Counted from the first letter of the stretch, positions 11,077 to 22,439 are shown. The stretch is DNA of 64,000 nucleotides from Isoetes taiwanensis (GCA_021234155.1 JAJEKV010000028.1:1609199-1673198), one strand, 5' to 3'. The notes: generated by a model from the letters alone, not told the origin. Numbers and translations are program-made.

Positions 11077-12242
11077 TCTCTAATATATAATTGTAATATG
11101 AAGGATAAGGGGGCAGGTTAAAGGTAGGCGCTATTATTAGGGAAGTTGATATTTTTTGGTTAGAGCTGTACACGTGTAACCATCTAAAATAATGGGGAGG
11201 AGATCCAACCTTTCAGAAGTTGACACCTAGACGTTATAGTTAACTCCGGAAGTTTCTAGAAAGCTCGAGCTTCAACCTTCGTGCAGTTCTAGAAGTTGTT
11301 AGGCCTGCTGTTCCAGAAGCTTCTGGATTATGCGACATCGTATAAAAGAGGGAGAGAGCTAAAAGTTAACCCAGATCGGTGGAGATAGATCGATGTCGAG
11401 ATGTCTGCGAGGAAGGGTTTTGTGGAGGATTCTAATCCGGGATTCGATTGATCAATCTGAAACTGCTATCGACTGCGAACTCCAGGATCAAGCGCAGAGC
11501 TCTGTACTTCCTGTGTGCCAGCTAAGAGACGAACTTTGTGCAGAGTGACGGTGTTACGTTGGGGTTTTAGACGGGGTTTTAGGCGCTTAAATTGAAGTTT
11601 GGTTTTTCAGTGTCGGCTGGACTCCAATGCCGTAGAATAGATTTGAAGCTGAAGAAGGTTAAAAATGAAGAAGATTTCTGTGTGGATTTTCAGGAGGTGT
11701 GCACAACAGAGGAAAACAAAGGGTCCGGGAGCTTTTAGGCTTCTTTGTGGGAGGAAGAAGAAGAATGGCATAAAGGATTACAGATACTTCACGAAACACA
11801 TTTCATGGAGCAGGACTTAGGAGAATGCCGAGATGTGAGTTGATCATAATCTGACATCTCATATCAGTACTAACAGTAGATCGCCTTATCGTCGAACGAA
11901 ACATTAGAAACAGCCGCTAAGTTAAATAATTTGGTTGGCTCCATTCCCTTCAAAGAGAGATGAAGCAACAGTATTCGAGTTGGTGAAACAGGTTGGTTTT
12001 TGGTTTGATGTTCGTTACATCAATAATTCTGAGCGTAGTTTCTCTTTCATTTTTCCTCTTTGTTGTTATCACTGACAATAGGTCTTGCGAACTGCATCGA
12101 ATGGGGTATTGGCATGGATGATGAAATAAAGAGGCACTTGAAAGATTAAGAAAGCCAGACTCTGTAATTGAGATAACTACTTTCCCAAAGCTTCCAATTC
12201 TACTGACATCTGCAACTTTAATTTCGTTGAAAATATAAGGTA
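11077..12242 (+). mobile_element. Helitron 5' end (plus strand) with a promoter-like region
   Basis: The sequence TCTCTAATATATAATTG begins at 11077 right after an A, as expected for a Helitron inserted between A and T with a 5' TC. The first ~270 bp match, in reverse complement, the sequence that starts at 20389 on the minus strand. Both copies share the A/T-rich terminus, GGATAAGGGG/GGATAAGGGGG and TTGGTTAGAG. A G-box-like CACGTG lies near 11171. A transcript-like region follows without a clear ORF. The 3' terminus was not found: another Helitron (12243-15332) is inserted downstream, so this element may resume at 15333. Confidence 0.6.
11249..11348 (+). promoter_or_regulatory. Heat-shock-element-like motifs plus TATA box
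   Basis: Two perfect three-unit heat-shock elements are visible. One is GAAnnTTCnnGAA at 11249-11261. The other is TTCnnGAAnnTTC at 11311-11323. A two-unit site, TTCnnGAA, sits at 11287-11294. A TATA box, TATAAAAG, follows at 11341-11348, 17 bp after the last element. This is the arrangement of plant heat-shock promoters bound by HSF trimers. Heat responsiveness is inferred. The reading frame after the presumed start site is short (ATG near 11401, 16 codons). Confidence 0.6.
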
Positions 12243-12270
12243 CTAGTTATGGTGCCCAGCGTTGCTGGGC
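12243..12270 (-). other. Helitron 3' terminus: hairpin and CTAG
   Basis: On the minus strand the hairpin GCCCAGC-AAC-GCTGGGC is followed by ACCATAA and then CTAG. This is nearly identical to the terminus at 27964-27991 and related to the one at 21235, so all three belong to one Helitron family. Confidence 0.8.
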
Positions 12271-12592
12271 TAATGTTGAAAGGTTGTCAATGAACACCAA
12301 TATTCAAACCACGTGATATTTAACAAACCAAGTGCTTCATTGCTCTTGTTATTATACTTTGAATGATAAAGATTTAGGATTGTATAGACGATTTATGTTA
12401 ATAGATTATTACTCATGCAATACAATACATGTTGAGAGGGTATAGTTGCAAAGGCATAGCTTTGTTTTTGACATATGCAATAGCTTCTTAGCCACTCTCT
12501 CTAATTTCTTATAGTACGCCTTGTAGTAGGTTGCAATTGAGGAGTTCGTTTTATCTTTAATTTCTAAAGGAGTGCTTGACCAGAGCTTGTAT

Positions 12593-12716
12593 TATGTTCA
12601 AAGTATCAAATTGTCTAATTCCTTACGTGTTGAGTTAAATTGAAGAGCTTGTATTACGTTTAAAGCATCAAATTGTCTAATTCCTTACGTGTTGAGTTAA
12701 GTTGAATCTTTGACTA
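12593..12716. repeat. Tandem duplication of about 62 bp
   Basis: Two consecutive copies, AGAGCTTGTATTAYGTT at the start and TGTTGAGTTAA near the end, differing at a few bases. Non-coding. Confidence 0.75.
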
Positions 12717-14394
12717 TAAAAGAGAATGATTTGTTATTGATCTTGATCACAGCATTGAATAGATTGTGCACATTCTATTTCAAAAGTTACGTAATTTCAT
12801 TAGCTTGCCATAAGTGGATCACAGTTGATGTATAACTTAGATCTTCGCAGAATTACCATACTTAAGTGCAAGCTGATGTAGAATAGTTTTTTCGCAACAA
12901 ACACATTTGTTTCTTCCTTCAGCTTCTTTTCTAACATAGCTATTACCAGAGCAAAAAAGTTGTATCATCAATACCGGAGCAAAAAAGTTGTCATCAATAT
13001 AGATGGGAGCTTATTCGGTGGCCAGAATAAAAGCCAACACCATTTAAATGTAGTTGGCATTGGCAAGTGCAGCAAGACAAACGATTGGACAACTATTCAA
13101 TGTTCATGTACGCAGCAGTAGTTAAATGCTCGCATTTCTAGGCCAAGATTACATTCATAAGAAGCGCAAAAAAGAAGCAAAATTGTATGTGATGTATAGC
13201 CAAAACCACAGTAAAGTTCTGGCACATATTTGTCATTCCATCCATGCACTTTCATCTTGCAACATCTTGCAACTTGTATGCTCCTATGGAATCCCAGTAA
13301 GATCAAAGACACTGCCTGCATATCATTGAGCACCTGTAAAACATGAAGGAAATAAAAGAAACACAACCTCAAGGAATATTTTTTTAAGAAAGACAGAAAT
13401 TAAGGGAATAGAGATTATGAGGGATTCTAATTTAGGGGCATACCACGACAGCAGAGAAAATTCTCTTTGCTGCTCTTTTTATCTTTGCCTTTTGTTCCGT
13501 CATTAACTGTAGGTTCCAATACAATTATCATTCTGAAATGGGCTGGATTGGAGCGCTCCCAAACTGGCTCACCAGCAGGAAATTTTGCAAACAGGTTATT
13601 ATCCTTGTCAACCTGGAAAAGCATCTCCTACATACATAGACTTCTTAAAAGTAGAGTTTTCTTCAATGAGATGCTTTGGAGGCTTTGTCCTATGCTTCTA
13701 CATAGGTGATTTTCACTGGTTGCATGCATAAAGCATATCCATAACACAATGTGTGCACGTCCTGATTAAAGCAAGCGAATGTTGCAACAGTTGGTTAATG
13801 TTAAAGTAGGACATATTCTGGTTCAGGCTCTACAGGATAGAAAGAAGCAAAGGCTTGTTCTTCGAAGGTTAGTGGCTGCAAATTTTAATGGACAAAATCT
13901 CAGTCTTATCCCAATGGCCCAACTTTGGAATGTCTGCTCCAGTAGCTGAAGCAATTACACTGTTTTATTTATGACGATGAACCAGCTACAGTCACCATGC
14001 CAAATTTTCTGTACTAAGGCATTACAAAAAATTAATACAGAGCCCACCGCTGTTCCAATAAAAAACGTTGATAGCTTGAATATTGCGCTGTTCACTATTA
14101 AGAAGCCACTTTGCAAAGTCTAATGCATGCATTTTAAGCCATCAAATACCTGTGTCCTTGGCAGAGGTGAACGTTCAAGGAAGGCTCTAGAAAAGCATGA
14201 TTGAACTGTTGAAGCAGCATCAATACTGATCTCTGGCCTCCATGGCAGGTTGCATGGGTAAGCTTAGAACACGAAATTCAGGTAATCAATAATGATCTCT
14301 GGCCTTCATGGCACGTTGCAAGATTAGCTAAGCTCAGAAATACAAAATCCAGGTAATCATAAATCTGACAACTTGCTCTATTTTAAATCCATCC

Positions 14395-14720
14395 TATGCA
14401 TCCACGCTGACGCTCTTCATAAAGCGGGCATCAAATGGGGTGCCATCACTGAACCTAAACACAGTTGCAACTTTATGAATCAGCCAAATTTGTTTCGACA
14501 TTTTAAAAAACGATTCTGTAACTGATTCATGCGACTCACTTACGGCTGCGGCTTCGCAGCGAAGATCTACCCATTTGATATGGCAAAACCTGGAAAATAA
14601 AGGATCATCTTTCAGCATATCCTGCTCTTTGACCTCTCATAATAGCTCATATGCTTTAAAAGCCCATTTTCTTAGCTTTGCTGGATCTCTAAACGCAATA
14701 TCCGGCTTCCACGCCAAAAT
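14395..14720 (-). pseudogene. Captured fragment of a DUF641 (GIL1/IRKI-like) gene
   Basis: The minus strand encodes a segment starting AWKPDIAFRDPAKLRKWAFK, a stop (TGA-type break near 14640), then LKDDPLFSRFCHIKWVDL, a Phe/Ser-rich stretch with FFKMSKQIWLIHKVA, and ends DARFMKSVSVDA. The order RFCxxK, SFFxMxKxIWLxHxxA and FMxSV matches the conserved C-terminal half of DUF641 proteins such as GRAVITROPIC IN THE LIGHT 1, where FARFCRVKYL and MAKRVWLLHCLA occupy the same places. About 100 of some 450 residues remain and the frame is interrupted, so it cannot be functional. It lies in the same orientation as the Helitron that carries it, which suggests gene capture. Confidence 0.6.
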
Positions 14721-15332
14721 CCGGTATATAATCAAGACATACATGGTACACAAACATTAACAGAAATTACGACAGAGTAAGATCATTTGATGATACCTAT
14801 GAGTAGCCTTTGTTTAGAACAGAACGCAGGTGACATTCCAAAGTAAAGAAAAACGGTCCCAAAACTTGATCAGCTTCCAAACTGGTGATTTTGCTTTGCC
14901 CTAAGGAGCTCCGGCACAACAGAGCATACGCAAATGCTTTTTGTGTTTTAAGAAGCTATGTCTAATCTAAGCAAGAAAATGTGCACCTGGATTAGGAAAG
15001 AGCAGTTTCTGTTGGAGTTCCAGTGACAATGGCAAAGCTCTGTCACCATGTGAAGGTGTAAGTCTGGTTTCGGCGCCTCTACCTAGCCGAAATTGATGGG
15101 CCGAAATTGATGGGAGGAAGCTCGATGGTTGCCATATCTACGGCAAGGCATGGTCTTGGAAAACACGATTCGGCGCCTCTACCTAACCGAAATTTGGAAA
15201 ACACGATAGGGAAAAAGGATTTTTAGTGTTAGAAATCACAGAAACCGTCTGATCTAAGCCACGAATGATCTCAGCCGTCCGATTTAGGGCGACATTCACA
15301 ACAGACATACACTATAATTTTATTATATAGGA

Positions 15333-16235
15333 TGGTTTCTACAATAGCTTCATACAGGGATACCTTTTGCTGCAGGTTGTGCATCATAGTTGCAGAACAG
15401 AGGTCTCAGAATGGGAATCGGCTGCTTATGCATGTGAGGTAAATGAGTTTCTTCATGCTTTTTTAACTGCAAGCAGTTAATTTCTTAAGCTGTAATCATC
15501 TTTATGTTGCACTTATGTTATACTGCTTAGTCTGTAGTACTTGGACCAAGCTGTCTATTTATATTTGCCTACAGATGCAGTCTCAAACGTCCTTCAGCAG
15601 AGATTGAACGGGATGGAATAGCAAAGGGTAGTTCATGGAGATGTGAAAGAGCACAAACATGGCGATGGTGCCCTTCAGCTGGTCGTACGAGGTAACACAT
15701 ATGCCTATTCCTTCCTTTCAACACAAGGTAGACAGAGAATTGGGGTTATTTTTCAACCTAGCCGATCTGAGAGAGCATGGATTTTTCAACAGGAAACCGC
15801 TTTCCTAAAAGGGAAAGGCTAGGTTTTGGGTAAAAGTAAGTACTCAATCTGCTACAATAGCTTAACTCGGCTTTGTTTTTGTAAGAATTACGTTTTTGGA
15901 TATGGGTTCTTGCCTTTCGTAGCCAAAAATCGATGGAAACACAAGAGGCGGCAACAACAAAGCTGCGGCTTTGGCATTTGTACAGATGCCAATCTTCTGG
16001 ATCTGCTCAAAAGCAGGGGAGAGAATATTAATGATAGATTGCTTTCACCTGTTGGAGGCAAGCACGGGATATACATAAAGAAAGTGTGGTAACAGTTTAT
16101 GCCGTAAAGGAAATAGTATGAGACAATTTACAAATAGTTTCTGCTTCTGGGGCAAGGCAAACTTCCACATAGTTAAGGCTTAACATAAATCATTCCATTC
16201 TTGACAAAAGCAAAGGCATTCATAATATGACCATG
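15333..16235 (+). other. Exon-like segments, no gene recognised
   Basis: Two stretches look like exons bounded by consensus splice sites. About 15376-15439 (after TGCTGCAG, before GTAAAT) reads LHHSCRTEVSEWESAAYACE. About 15576-15690 (after TTGCCTACAG, before GTAACA) contains RCERAQTWRWCPSAG. I cannot assign a family. They may be captured exons of the outer Helitron that starts at 11077. The frame at 15826-16092 is unassigned. Confidence 0.3.
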
Positions 16236-17702
16236 AACAGTAATAGGAAAAAACCTTAGATGCATTTTAGATTAGGAGGACTTCACCACCCGCTCACCTT
16301 CATCATTGGCAAGAAGAAAATAATGTGCTCTCTCTCTACTTTACTTTGACTTGACAAACACATAGTTAGGGCTCCAATTAACCCTAAATGTTCCTTCTTT
16401 GACAAAAGTAAGGACGTTCGTAACCATAACCGTAAAGGATAATACGCAAAAACCTTAGAAGTTCCCAAAAGCTTCTCAAATTTGACAAACCTAATAAAAG
16501 AAGGATTTACGCAAAAACCTTAAGAGTTCCCAAAAGCTTCTCAAAGTTTACAAACCTAATAAAAGAAGGAGAAGTCAGTATCAAAAGCTTCTCAAAGTTT
16601 ACAATCCGAATAAAAGAAGGGGAAGTCAAGAGGGAATTACACAAAGATCATGATTGACAATAAGAGAATAATGTGCTTTTTGCTTTTACCTTGAGTTGAT
16701 GTATGATTTACAATGCATCTTACTGCAAGTTGTACCTATGGTTTACGCATTGTTTTACAAAATTTATCCATCATGTTGCTAGTTTATTTACCATGTAACG
16801 CCCAACTATCTTGACTAGATCTCTCAGTAGCAGACACATTTTGCGCAACTCAAGTATCCTCACTACACACACCTTAGATGTCTCAATAGTAGCAGGCAGA
16901 TACCTTAGATCTCTCTGTAGCATGCACATATTGCAGAGCACGCATTCGAATTTCTTTGCATCAATCAAAACAGTAATAGGAAAAAACCTTAGATGCATTT
17001 TAGATTAGGAGGACTTCACCACCCGCTCACCTTCATCATTGGCAAGAAGAAAATAATGTGCTCTCTCTCTACTTTACTTTGACTTGACAAACACATAGTT
17101 AGGGCTCCAATTAACCCTAAATGTTCCTTCTTTGACAAAAGTAAGGACGTTCGTAACCATAACCGTAAAGGATAATACGCAAAAACCTTAGAAGTTCCCA
17201 AAAGCTTCTCAAATTTGACAAACCTAATAAAAGAAGGATTTACGCAAAAACCTTAAGAGTTCCCAAAAGCTTCTCAAAGTTTACAAACCTAATAAAAGAA
17301 GGAGAAGTCAGTATCAAAAGCTTCTCAAAGTTTACAATCCGAATAAAAGAAGGGGAAGTCAGTAGGAATTACACAGCTTCATGATTGACAATAAGAGAAT
17401 AATGTGCTTTTTTGCTTTACCTTGAGTTGATGTATGATTTACAATGCATCTTACTGCAAGTTGTACCTATGGTTTACGCATTGTTTTACAAAATTTATCC
17501 ATCATGTTGCTAGTTTATTTACCATGTAACGCCCAACTATCTTGACTAGATCTCTCAGTAGCAGACACATTTTGCGCAACTCAAGTATCCTCACTACACA
17601 CACCTTAGATGTCTCAATAGTAGCAGGCAGATACCTTAGATCTCTCTGTAGCATGCACATATTGCAGAGCACGCATTCGAATTTCTTTGCATCAATCAAA
17701 AC
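16236..17702. repeat. Tandem duplication of about 732 bp
   Basis: 16236-16970 and 16969-17702 are nearly identical, head to tail, with offsets of 731-733 bp because of small indels around 16628-16650 and 17360-17380. Both copies encode the same meaningless 61- and 75-residue frames. The junction is at CATCAATCAAAACA. The high identity indicates a recent duplication. Each copy also has internal ~60-bp repeats with the core CCAAAAGCTTCTCAAA. Confidence 0.9.
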
Positions 17703-19990
17703 ACGACTAAGTTTGTTGAAGTTCTGCATTTTTTATTCTTTGAGTGGGTCAATTCCACTTTATCTACATATATATAGTATCTCATCTACTTTTTTATGCA
17801 GTTAACTATGGCAAGAAAAGCAATATGGCATTGTTATTGTTAGCAAGTTAGATAAGTTAATAATAACATGAAAGATTGAACGCTAGTTGATTATCATTAG
17901 TCCAAGTTTTGACCACTAATAAATCCCAAGCCAAAATCGCAGAAGGTGCATAAGAAATTTGAAGATTGCTTTAAGAAAAGGAGAAAGGGATATTTTTGAA
18001 AATCCCTCCTAACTAAAGAATAACGGCTGACAATTTATTATTGGCAGATTGTTATTGTTATTTGCAGATCCATCCTCCAGCAATGCATACATTTTAAGCT
18101 TTGCATTTGCATCAAGCTCGCACTCACAAGCATTTTTCCTTCTTTCAGGAGAGAATTTAGCAGCCATCATTCTATTCTATTGCATCATTATCAGACTCTA
18201 CTACATGAACTAGATGGTTGGATGGTTGGTATCGTTTATGAAGATAGTTACTTTAAACTTCTAAGTACATAGGCACTTACTAAAAACCACCAGGCGTGCA
18301 TGAAGGCGTAGGAAATAAATTCTTGTATTACTTAGTATTCTAGATAATTCATTGGATAACTACAGAGTTGTTATAAAGGGATTTTTTGGGGACACTCTAT
18401 TCTTTGACATATAGTGGAGTGAGATCAGCACACTCCAGCTTTTGTATATTATATTTTGGAGACAAAATTTGAAATTGTTTGGCACAAACGTGCCCTCAAA
18501 GATGCTAAAGGATTGTTTGTAAGGATTCAAATGATGCCCCTTCTTTTGTAAGAATTGCTTGCATGCTGAACAATGCTTCTGTATGTTCAGCATTAGCTGG
18601 CTCATGAATATCTAGCTGGCTGGTTATGTAGTACTCGATTAGGTTCCCCGATGAACCTTTCAGTCATAAATGGGGTTAAATTTTTTGAAAAACCTTGTGG
18701 CCCTCGGATGGGTTTTTTCCCCCTAGGCTATAGCCTCCAAGTCGCGAATTGCAGACCACTTACTCTTCCTCTGTGCTGGAGATGGGTGTTTTTGCAGGGC
18801 TTTCTTTTCTGGTGCTGTATAGGAACGATGACATGGGGATTCGAATGTTTGGAGTTCTGCTCCTCTGCAAATTACCTTTGAGTACCGATTTCGATCTCCT
18901 TCTTTCCTTGTTTTCTGGCAGTGACCAACAAACCCACAGATCGCTTCTGAGTTTTAGGCTTGGGGATGATTTGATTCGTTGGTTGTTGGCTGGTTGGATC
19001 ACGGGTCCAAATCCCCACCGATTCTCGCGCTTCGCTTCTCCGTAGCCGCGTGCGCTTTCTTCACGTGTCTTGTCTATGTTTATCCCCAGATCAGATCTTA
19101 TTTCTTGTCTGGTCGGTTAGTATCTCGATTTTCTTTAGGGAGAGTTTTAGAGATGGTTTCAAAATAGCTAGGTTCCCGGAATCAATAAGATGGATTGGCA
19201 CCGGATCTGTTGTTGGAAAAGATGCAGATTAATCAAAACTATCCATCGTGCAATCCCTGAAAACAGAGGTTGGGACAAAATCCGTTTACTTGCCACAAAG
19301 AAAAAATCTTCTTCACTAACAACGTACCAGAAAACCCACTTCCCAGTGGGCATCAATCATCGTCCTGTAATGAAGCTCTAACTGCTACAGGAATAGAGAT
19401 AAAGAGGCCCGTCTGTGAGGCCGCATCTATATGCATCCTGGCAACAAAACTGGAAAATAGAAGCATGCCACTACAATGATGCACAATTTAATTTCACACG
19501 CCTAAGCAAATCAATCTACACAAATAGATCTACTAGCATAATTTAGAAGCTTTGCGCAGTGTCAAAGAACTCAGCAAGAAAACCACATTAACGGAAAGGC
19601 CTGATGATTAGACGGCATCCAAGCACAAGAATATATCCATTGTTGAAGAAACGTGGTTTGGCACTGCCTGCATCGAAGAAAATAACCCATCTACATAGGT
19701 TGGTCCAAAGCGGGCAATGTTTACATTTCTGACAGGCCCGAATTGCGTAAATCAACCCTATTTACATAGGTCGATATGTAAATCAACTCTATCTACATAG
19801 GCATGCGCCAAATAAAAAGCTCGCACCAAGCGATCCACCAAGCACGTCCTGGTCAGCCGAAATCGGGTGCAGGCATACAGATAACTCAGACACAGGAATG
19901 GCCCAGCTTAAATACATAAGCGATAGGCAACGCATGCAACGGAACAGCAGGCCAGCAACCCTGCCCACAAATTCTAGAAGAAACGGACAC
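17703..19990. other. No recognised gene
   Basis: AT-rich to 18600, then a more GC-balanced part (18650-19480) with several overlapping frames on both strands, none with a known motif. 19700-19800 has short repeats of ATCTACATAGGT type. Part of this may be the body of the Helitron whose 5' end is at 20389 on the minus strand. I could not find its 3' end. Confidence 0.35.
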
Positions 19991-20088
19991 ATACTCACGC
20001 CGCTAACCGGAAATCCTAACCACAACCGAGCCTTCCAGACTTCCAGTCACACAAAAACTCCCAAAAGCAGGTTGAACGGGTGCCCTCT

Positions 20089-20389
20089 CTTTTTATATGA
20101 AGCCAAGGAGAATCCTGGAGGATTCTAGAACCTCTGTAGAACCCTCTAGCACCCTCTATACTTCTAGCACCCTATACTTCTAGCACCCTCTATACTTCTA
20201 GCACCCTCTATACTTCTAGCAGAAGCTTCTAGCACCCTCTATACTATACGAAGAAACTTCTAGCGCAAACTACTTCTTTCTAAAATTTTTAAGAGGTGAC
20301 ACGTATCTAACTCTAACCAATAATATTTAAACAATCAACTATATTTAACCTAGCCCCTTATCCTCCATATTACAATTATATATTAGAGA
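20089..20389 (-). mobile_element. Second Helitron 5' end with promoter-like region
   Basis: On the minus strand TCTCTAATATATAATTG starts at 20389. The following ~100 bp match 11077 onward. The base before TC is G rather than A, a likely mutation. Two-unit heat-shock elements occur at 20253-20260 (GAAACTTC), 20222-20229 (GAAGCTTC) and 20123-20130 (TTCTAGAA). A TATA box, TATAAAAA, sits at about 20090-20097. Motif order matches the copy at 11077, although the spacer sequence between the elements is quite different. Confidence 0.55.
20138..20245. repeat. Minisatellite of about 19 bp in the Helitron promoter
   Basis: Five to six copies of a unit reading CTTCTAGCACCCTCTATA on the plus strand. Each carries TTCTAG, a half-site of a heat-shock element, so the array multiplies potential HSF half-sites. 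Confidence 0.8.
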
Positions 20390-20492
20390 CAAGTTACATA
20401 TGCCATCAATACAACCATATTATCTATATTATTACACTTTGCAACTTAATTAAAACAATTTTCTTATATTTACAAAAATTTATAAGTACATA

Positions 20493-20745
20493 TATTTAAC
20501 AATCCTCTTTCTTTATAAATCTGGGTAGCTTCATATCTCTGGGCATGCACATGACTCTTCTCACATGGAGAGCACATGCTAGAGAGTCTTCAAAATGCTG
20601 CACCAGCTTCTGCTCGGCTGCCTCCTGTAATGCAAGCAACAAGTTGTCTGTTACTCGCTTCTCCTTGTCGAACTGTTGCAAGATTTTGCAGGTCAGTCTT
20701 GCAAAGGTTGCAACATGTATGAACAAAGTTGCTGGGGACTTACAT
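20493..20745 (-). pseudogene. Histone H3 / CENH3-like fragment
   Basis: The minus strand encodes about 80 residues that follow the histone fold of H3 in order. TFARLTCKILQQF corresponds to the PFxRLVREI start of alpha-1. LLALQEAAEQKLVQHFED corresponds to alpha-2. CALHVRRVMCMPRDMKLPR corresponds to the CAIHAKRVTIMPKDIQLAR of alpha-3, with a stop soon after. The LFIHVATF stretch resembles the LLIPAAPF version found in centromeric H3 more than the canonical LLIRKLPF. The N-terminal tail is missing: a stop lies just upstream (near 20757). It sits between Helitron ends (20389 and 21235), so it may be a stranded or captured relic. Confidence 0.65.
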
Positions 20746-21234
20746 ATCTAAAATAAAGACCATGGTACTTCAATAAAAAAATATTGTCATGGAAAATCAT
20801 GTTTAGGAACATGTTTGTAATGTTTTAAACTGATATTCATTACTAAGCAAAGAAGCATAATCTAATGTTCAACATTAATAACGGATCTACTCGCACAAGT
20901 TAGGAACCAAAGAAATGTTCGCGCCAGCATTATGTTCATTAAGTTCATATTGAAAGGCTCAACTTATGATTATCCCTTGCAAGATAAGACGTACTCGAGT
21001 TTATTATATGTGTAACTGATGTCCCAATATTGCACACATACAGTCGTTGAAAGATTCGTTATGTATTTGCACATGCATATGCACTACATGTAGTAAATGA
21101 ATAGCTCAAAAGAGATAGAGGTTGTGCAATCAAATGGTAGCAAATGAATAAGTCAAAAGAGAGAGAGGATGAGGTACCTTTGATAACGGGCAAGAGCAAG
21201 GAGTTTGACAAACAAAATGGGTCTTAAAGCAAAA
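20746..21234. other. Spacer without recognised features
   Basis: AT-rich DNA between the H3-like fragment and the 3' terminus of the large Helitron. No exon for the histone N-terminal tail was found here. Confidence 0.4.
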
Positions 21235-21365
21235 CTAGTAAACGTATGCCTGGCGTTGCCGAGCTAATGTCCTGGCTCGTGTTTTTACTTGGCCTTTAAC
21301 ATCCTAGTAAATGTGTGCTCGGGCTAATGTCATGGCATGTGTTTTTACTCAGCCTCGAACGTCCA
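21235..21365 (-). repeat. Twin Helitron 3' termini
   Basis: CTAG at 21235-21238 and again at 21304-21307. Each is followed on the plus strand by related ~65-bp sequences ending in a CTAATGTC...GTGTTTTTACT block. The first keeps the hairpin (arms GCTCGGC and GCCAGGC, one mismatch and one wobble). In the second the hairpin loop side is deleted. Tandem 3' ends of this kind can arise by end duplication or by insertion of one element at another's terminus. Confidence 0.6.
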
Positions 21366-22439
21366 TATGTGAAACTTCAACGTTATTTGCTTTTGTAATT
21401 ACTTTTGTTATTGAAATTGTCTAATGACAGTAGCATTTGCGTTCATGGATTTCAGTAGAGAAAACAATGCTTTATAAAAAAGGTAAGAGAGTTAAATTTA
21501 CCTCTGAAGACAAAAATTTGGAAAGATAAATTCAAAATTGATGCTGAAAATGTCACTTTTAGAAGCAATTAAGTACATCAATAAGAAATAAGTACAAAAA
21601 TATAAAACACAAAATCTTGTCCTGACTCATTGATGTATTTTAGTTCATGATGGAACTCTAAATATACATCTCCACATGGCGCACATCACCAAGGGCCTAA
21701 TGTTGTACTTTGTTGGATGCTCCCGTGATATCTTCATTTCTCCGATAGATAACATATTAGCCGGTGAAATACATGGGCGAATCATTGATTCGAACTGCCC
21801 ACGATGTCTCACGATTATCAAGCACATGAGACAACTCACCCCGAAGGCAGGCTCGTATAACGGAATCAGATATCGGATTGAGAAGAAATGATTTGTAGAC
21901 CCTAAAAAGTGTTCCATTACATATTCCAATGACCAAAACACCAATTCGCCAGTGCACAGTGTCATCTGATAAAAAGAGATAAACAATTGAAGGTTGGTCA
22001 AAGCACTATATTATCTAATAAATAGATACATGTACTCTATCCTCTACCTACCTCTCTCAAAGCACATCCACGTAAACAACATTCCCTCGGGTAGACCTGA
22101 GCAAACATGAACTCATCAATTAGTTGGATAAAGCGCTCCAACTTGACGACCTCATCAGTGCTAAATATTTCTTTGAGCTTTGCAATGAGCTCCTCCATGT
22201 GCATGAGCATGGTATTTTCGTTCCCAATCATACCATGACCAAGAGCGCGTATGACAAAAGCAACATGGGAGATGTGGTAACTCATGTCACCCTTTAGGCA
22301 TTTGGCTATATGGTGATCAAAGACATACCACGGGACCAAAATACGCACCTTCTACATGGATGAAGATGTGTAAATACAGTAAGATAAAAATAAAAGGAAG
22401 AAAGAAAGTAGAAGATATCAATGAGAACAAAGACATTAT
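21366..22439 (-). other. 3' part of the Helitron, unassigned
   Basis: Downstream of the helicase on the minus strand two coding-like stretches (22348-22037 and 21957-21757) read sensibly but have no motif I can name. They are separated by stops. In plant Helitrons this position can hold accessory or captured genes. Confidence 0.3.

Larger units (their letters stand above)
12243..15332 (-). mobile_element. Complete non-autonomous Helitron with captured gene pieces
   Basis: Minus-strand reading begins at 15332 with TCCTATATAATAAAA, a typical plant Helitron 5' end. It finishes at 12243 with a 7-bp-stem hairpin (12254-12270), seven bases and CTAG. The flanking bases are A and T, as required for Helitron insertion, and removing the element restores a simple A|T junction on the plus strand. 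It is 3090 bp long. No Rep or helicase sequence is present, so it is non-autonomous. It carries a sense-oriented DUF641 fragment (14395-14720), a ~70-bp tandem pair at 14200-14360 and a 62-bp tandem pair at 12593-12716. It seems to be inserted within the Helitron that starts at 11077. Confidence 0.75.

Noticed and set aside
16283-17201. Identical 61-residue frames at 16468-16283 and 17201-17016 that might suggest a paired gene
   Set aside because: Explained by the 0.73-kb tandem duplication; no known motif and no codon bias.
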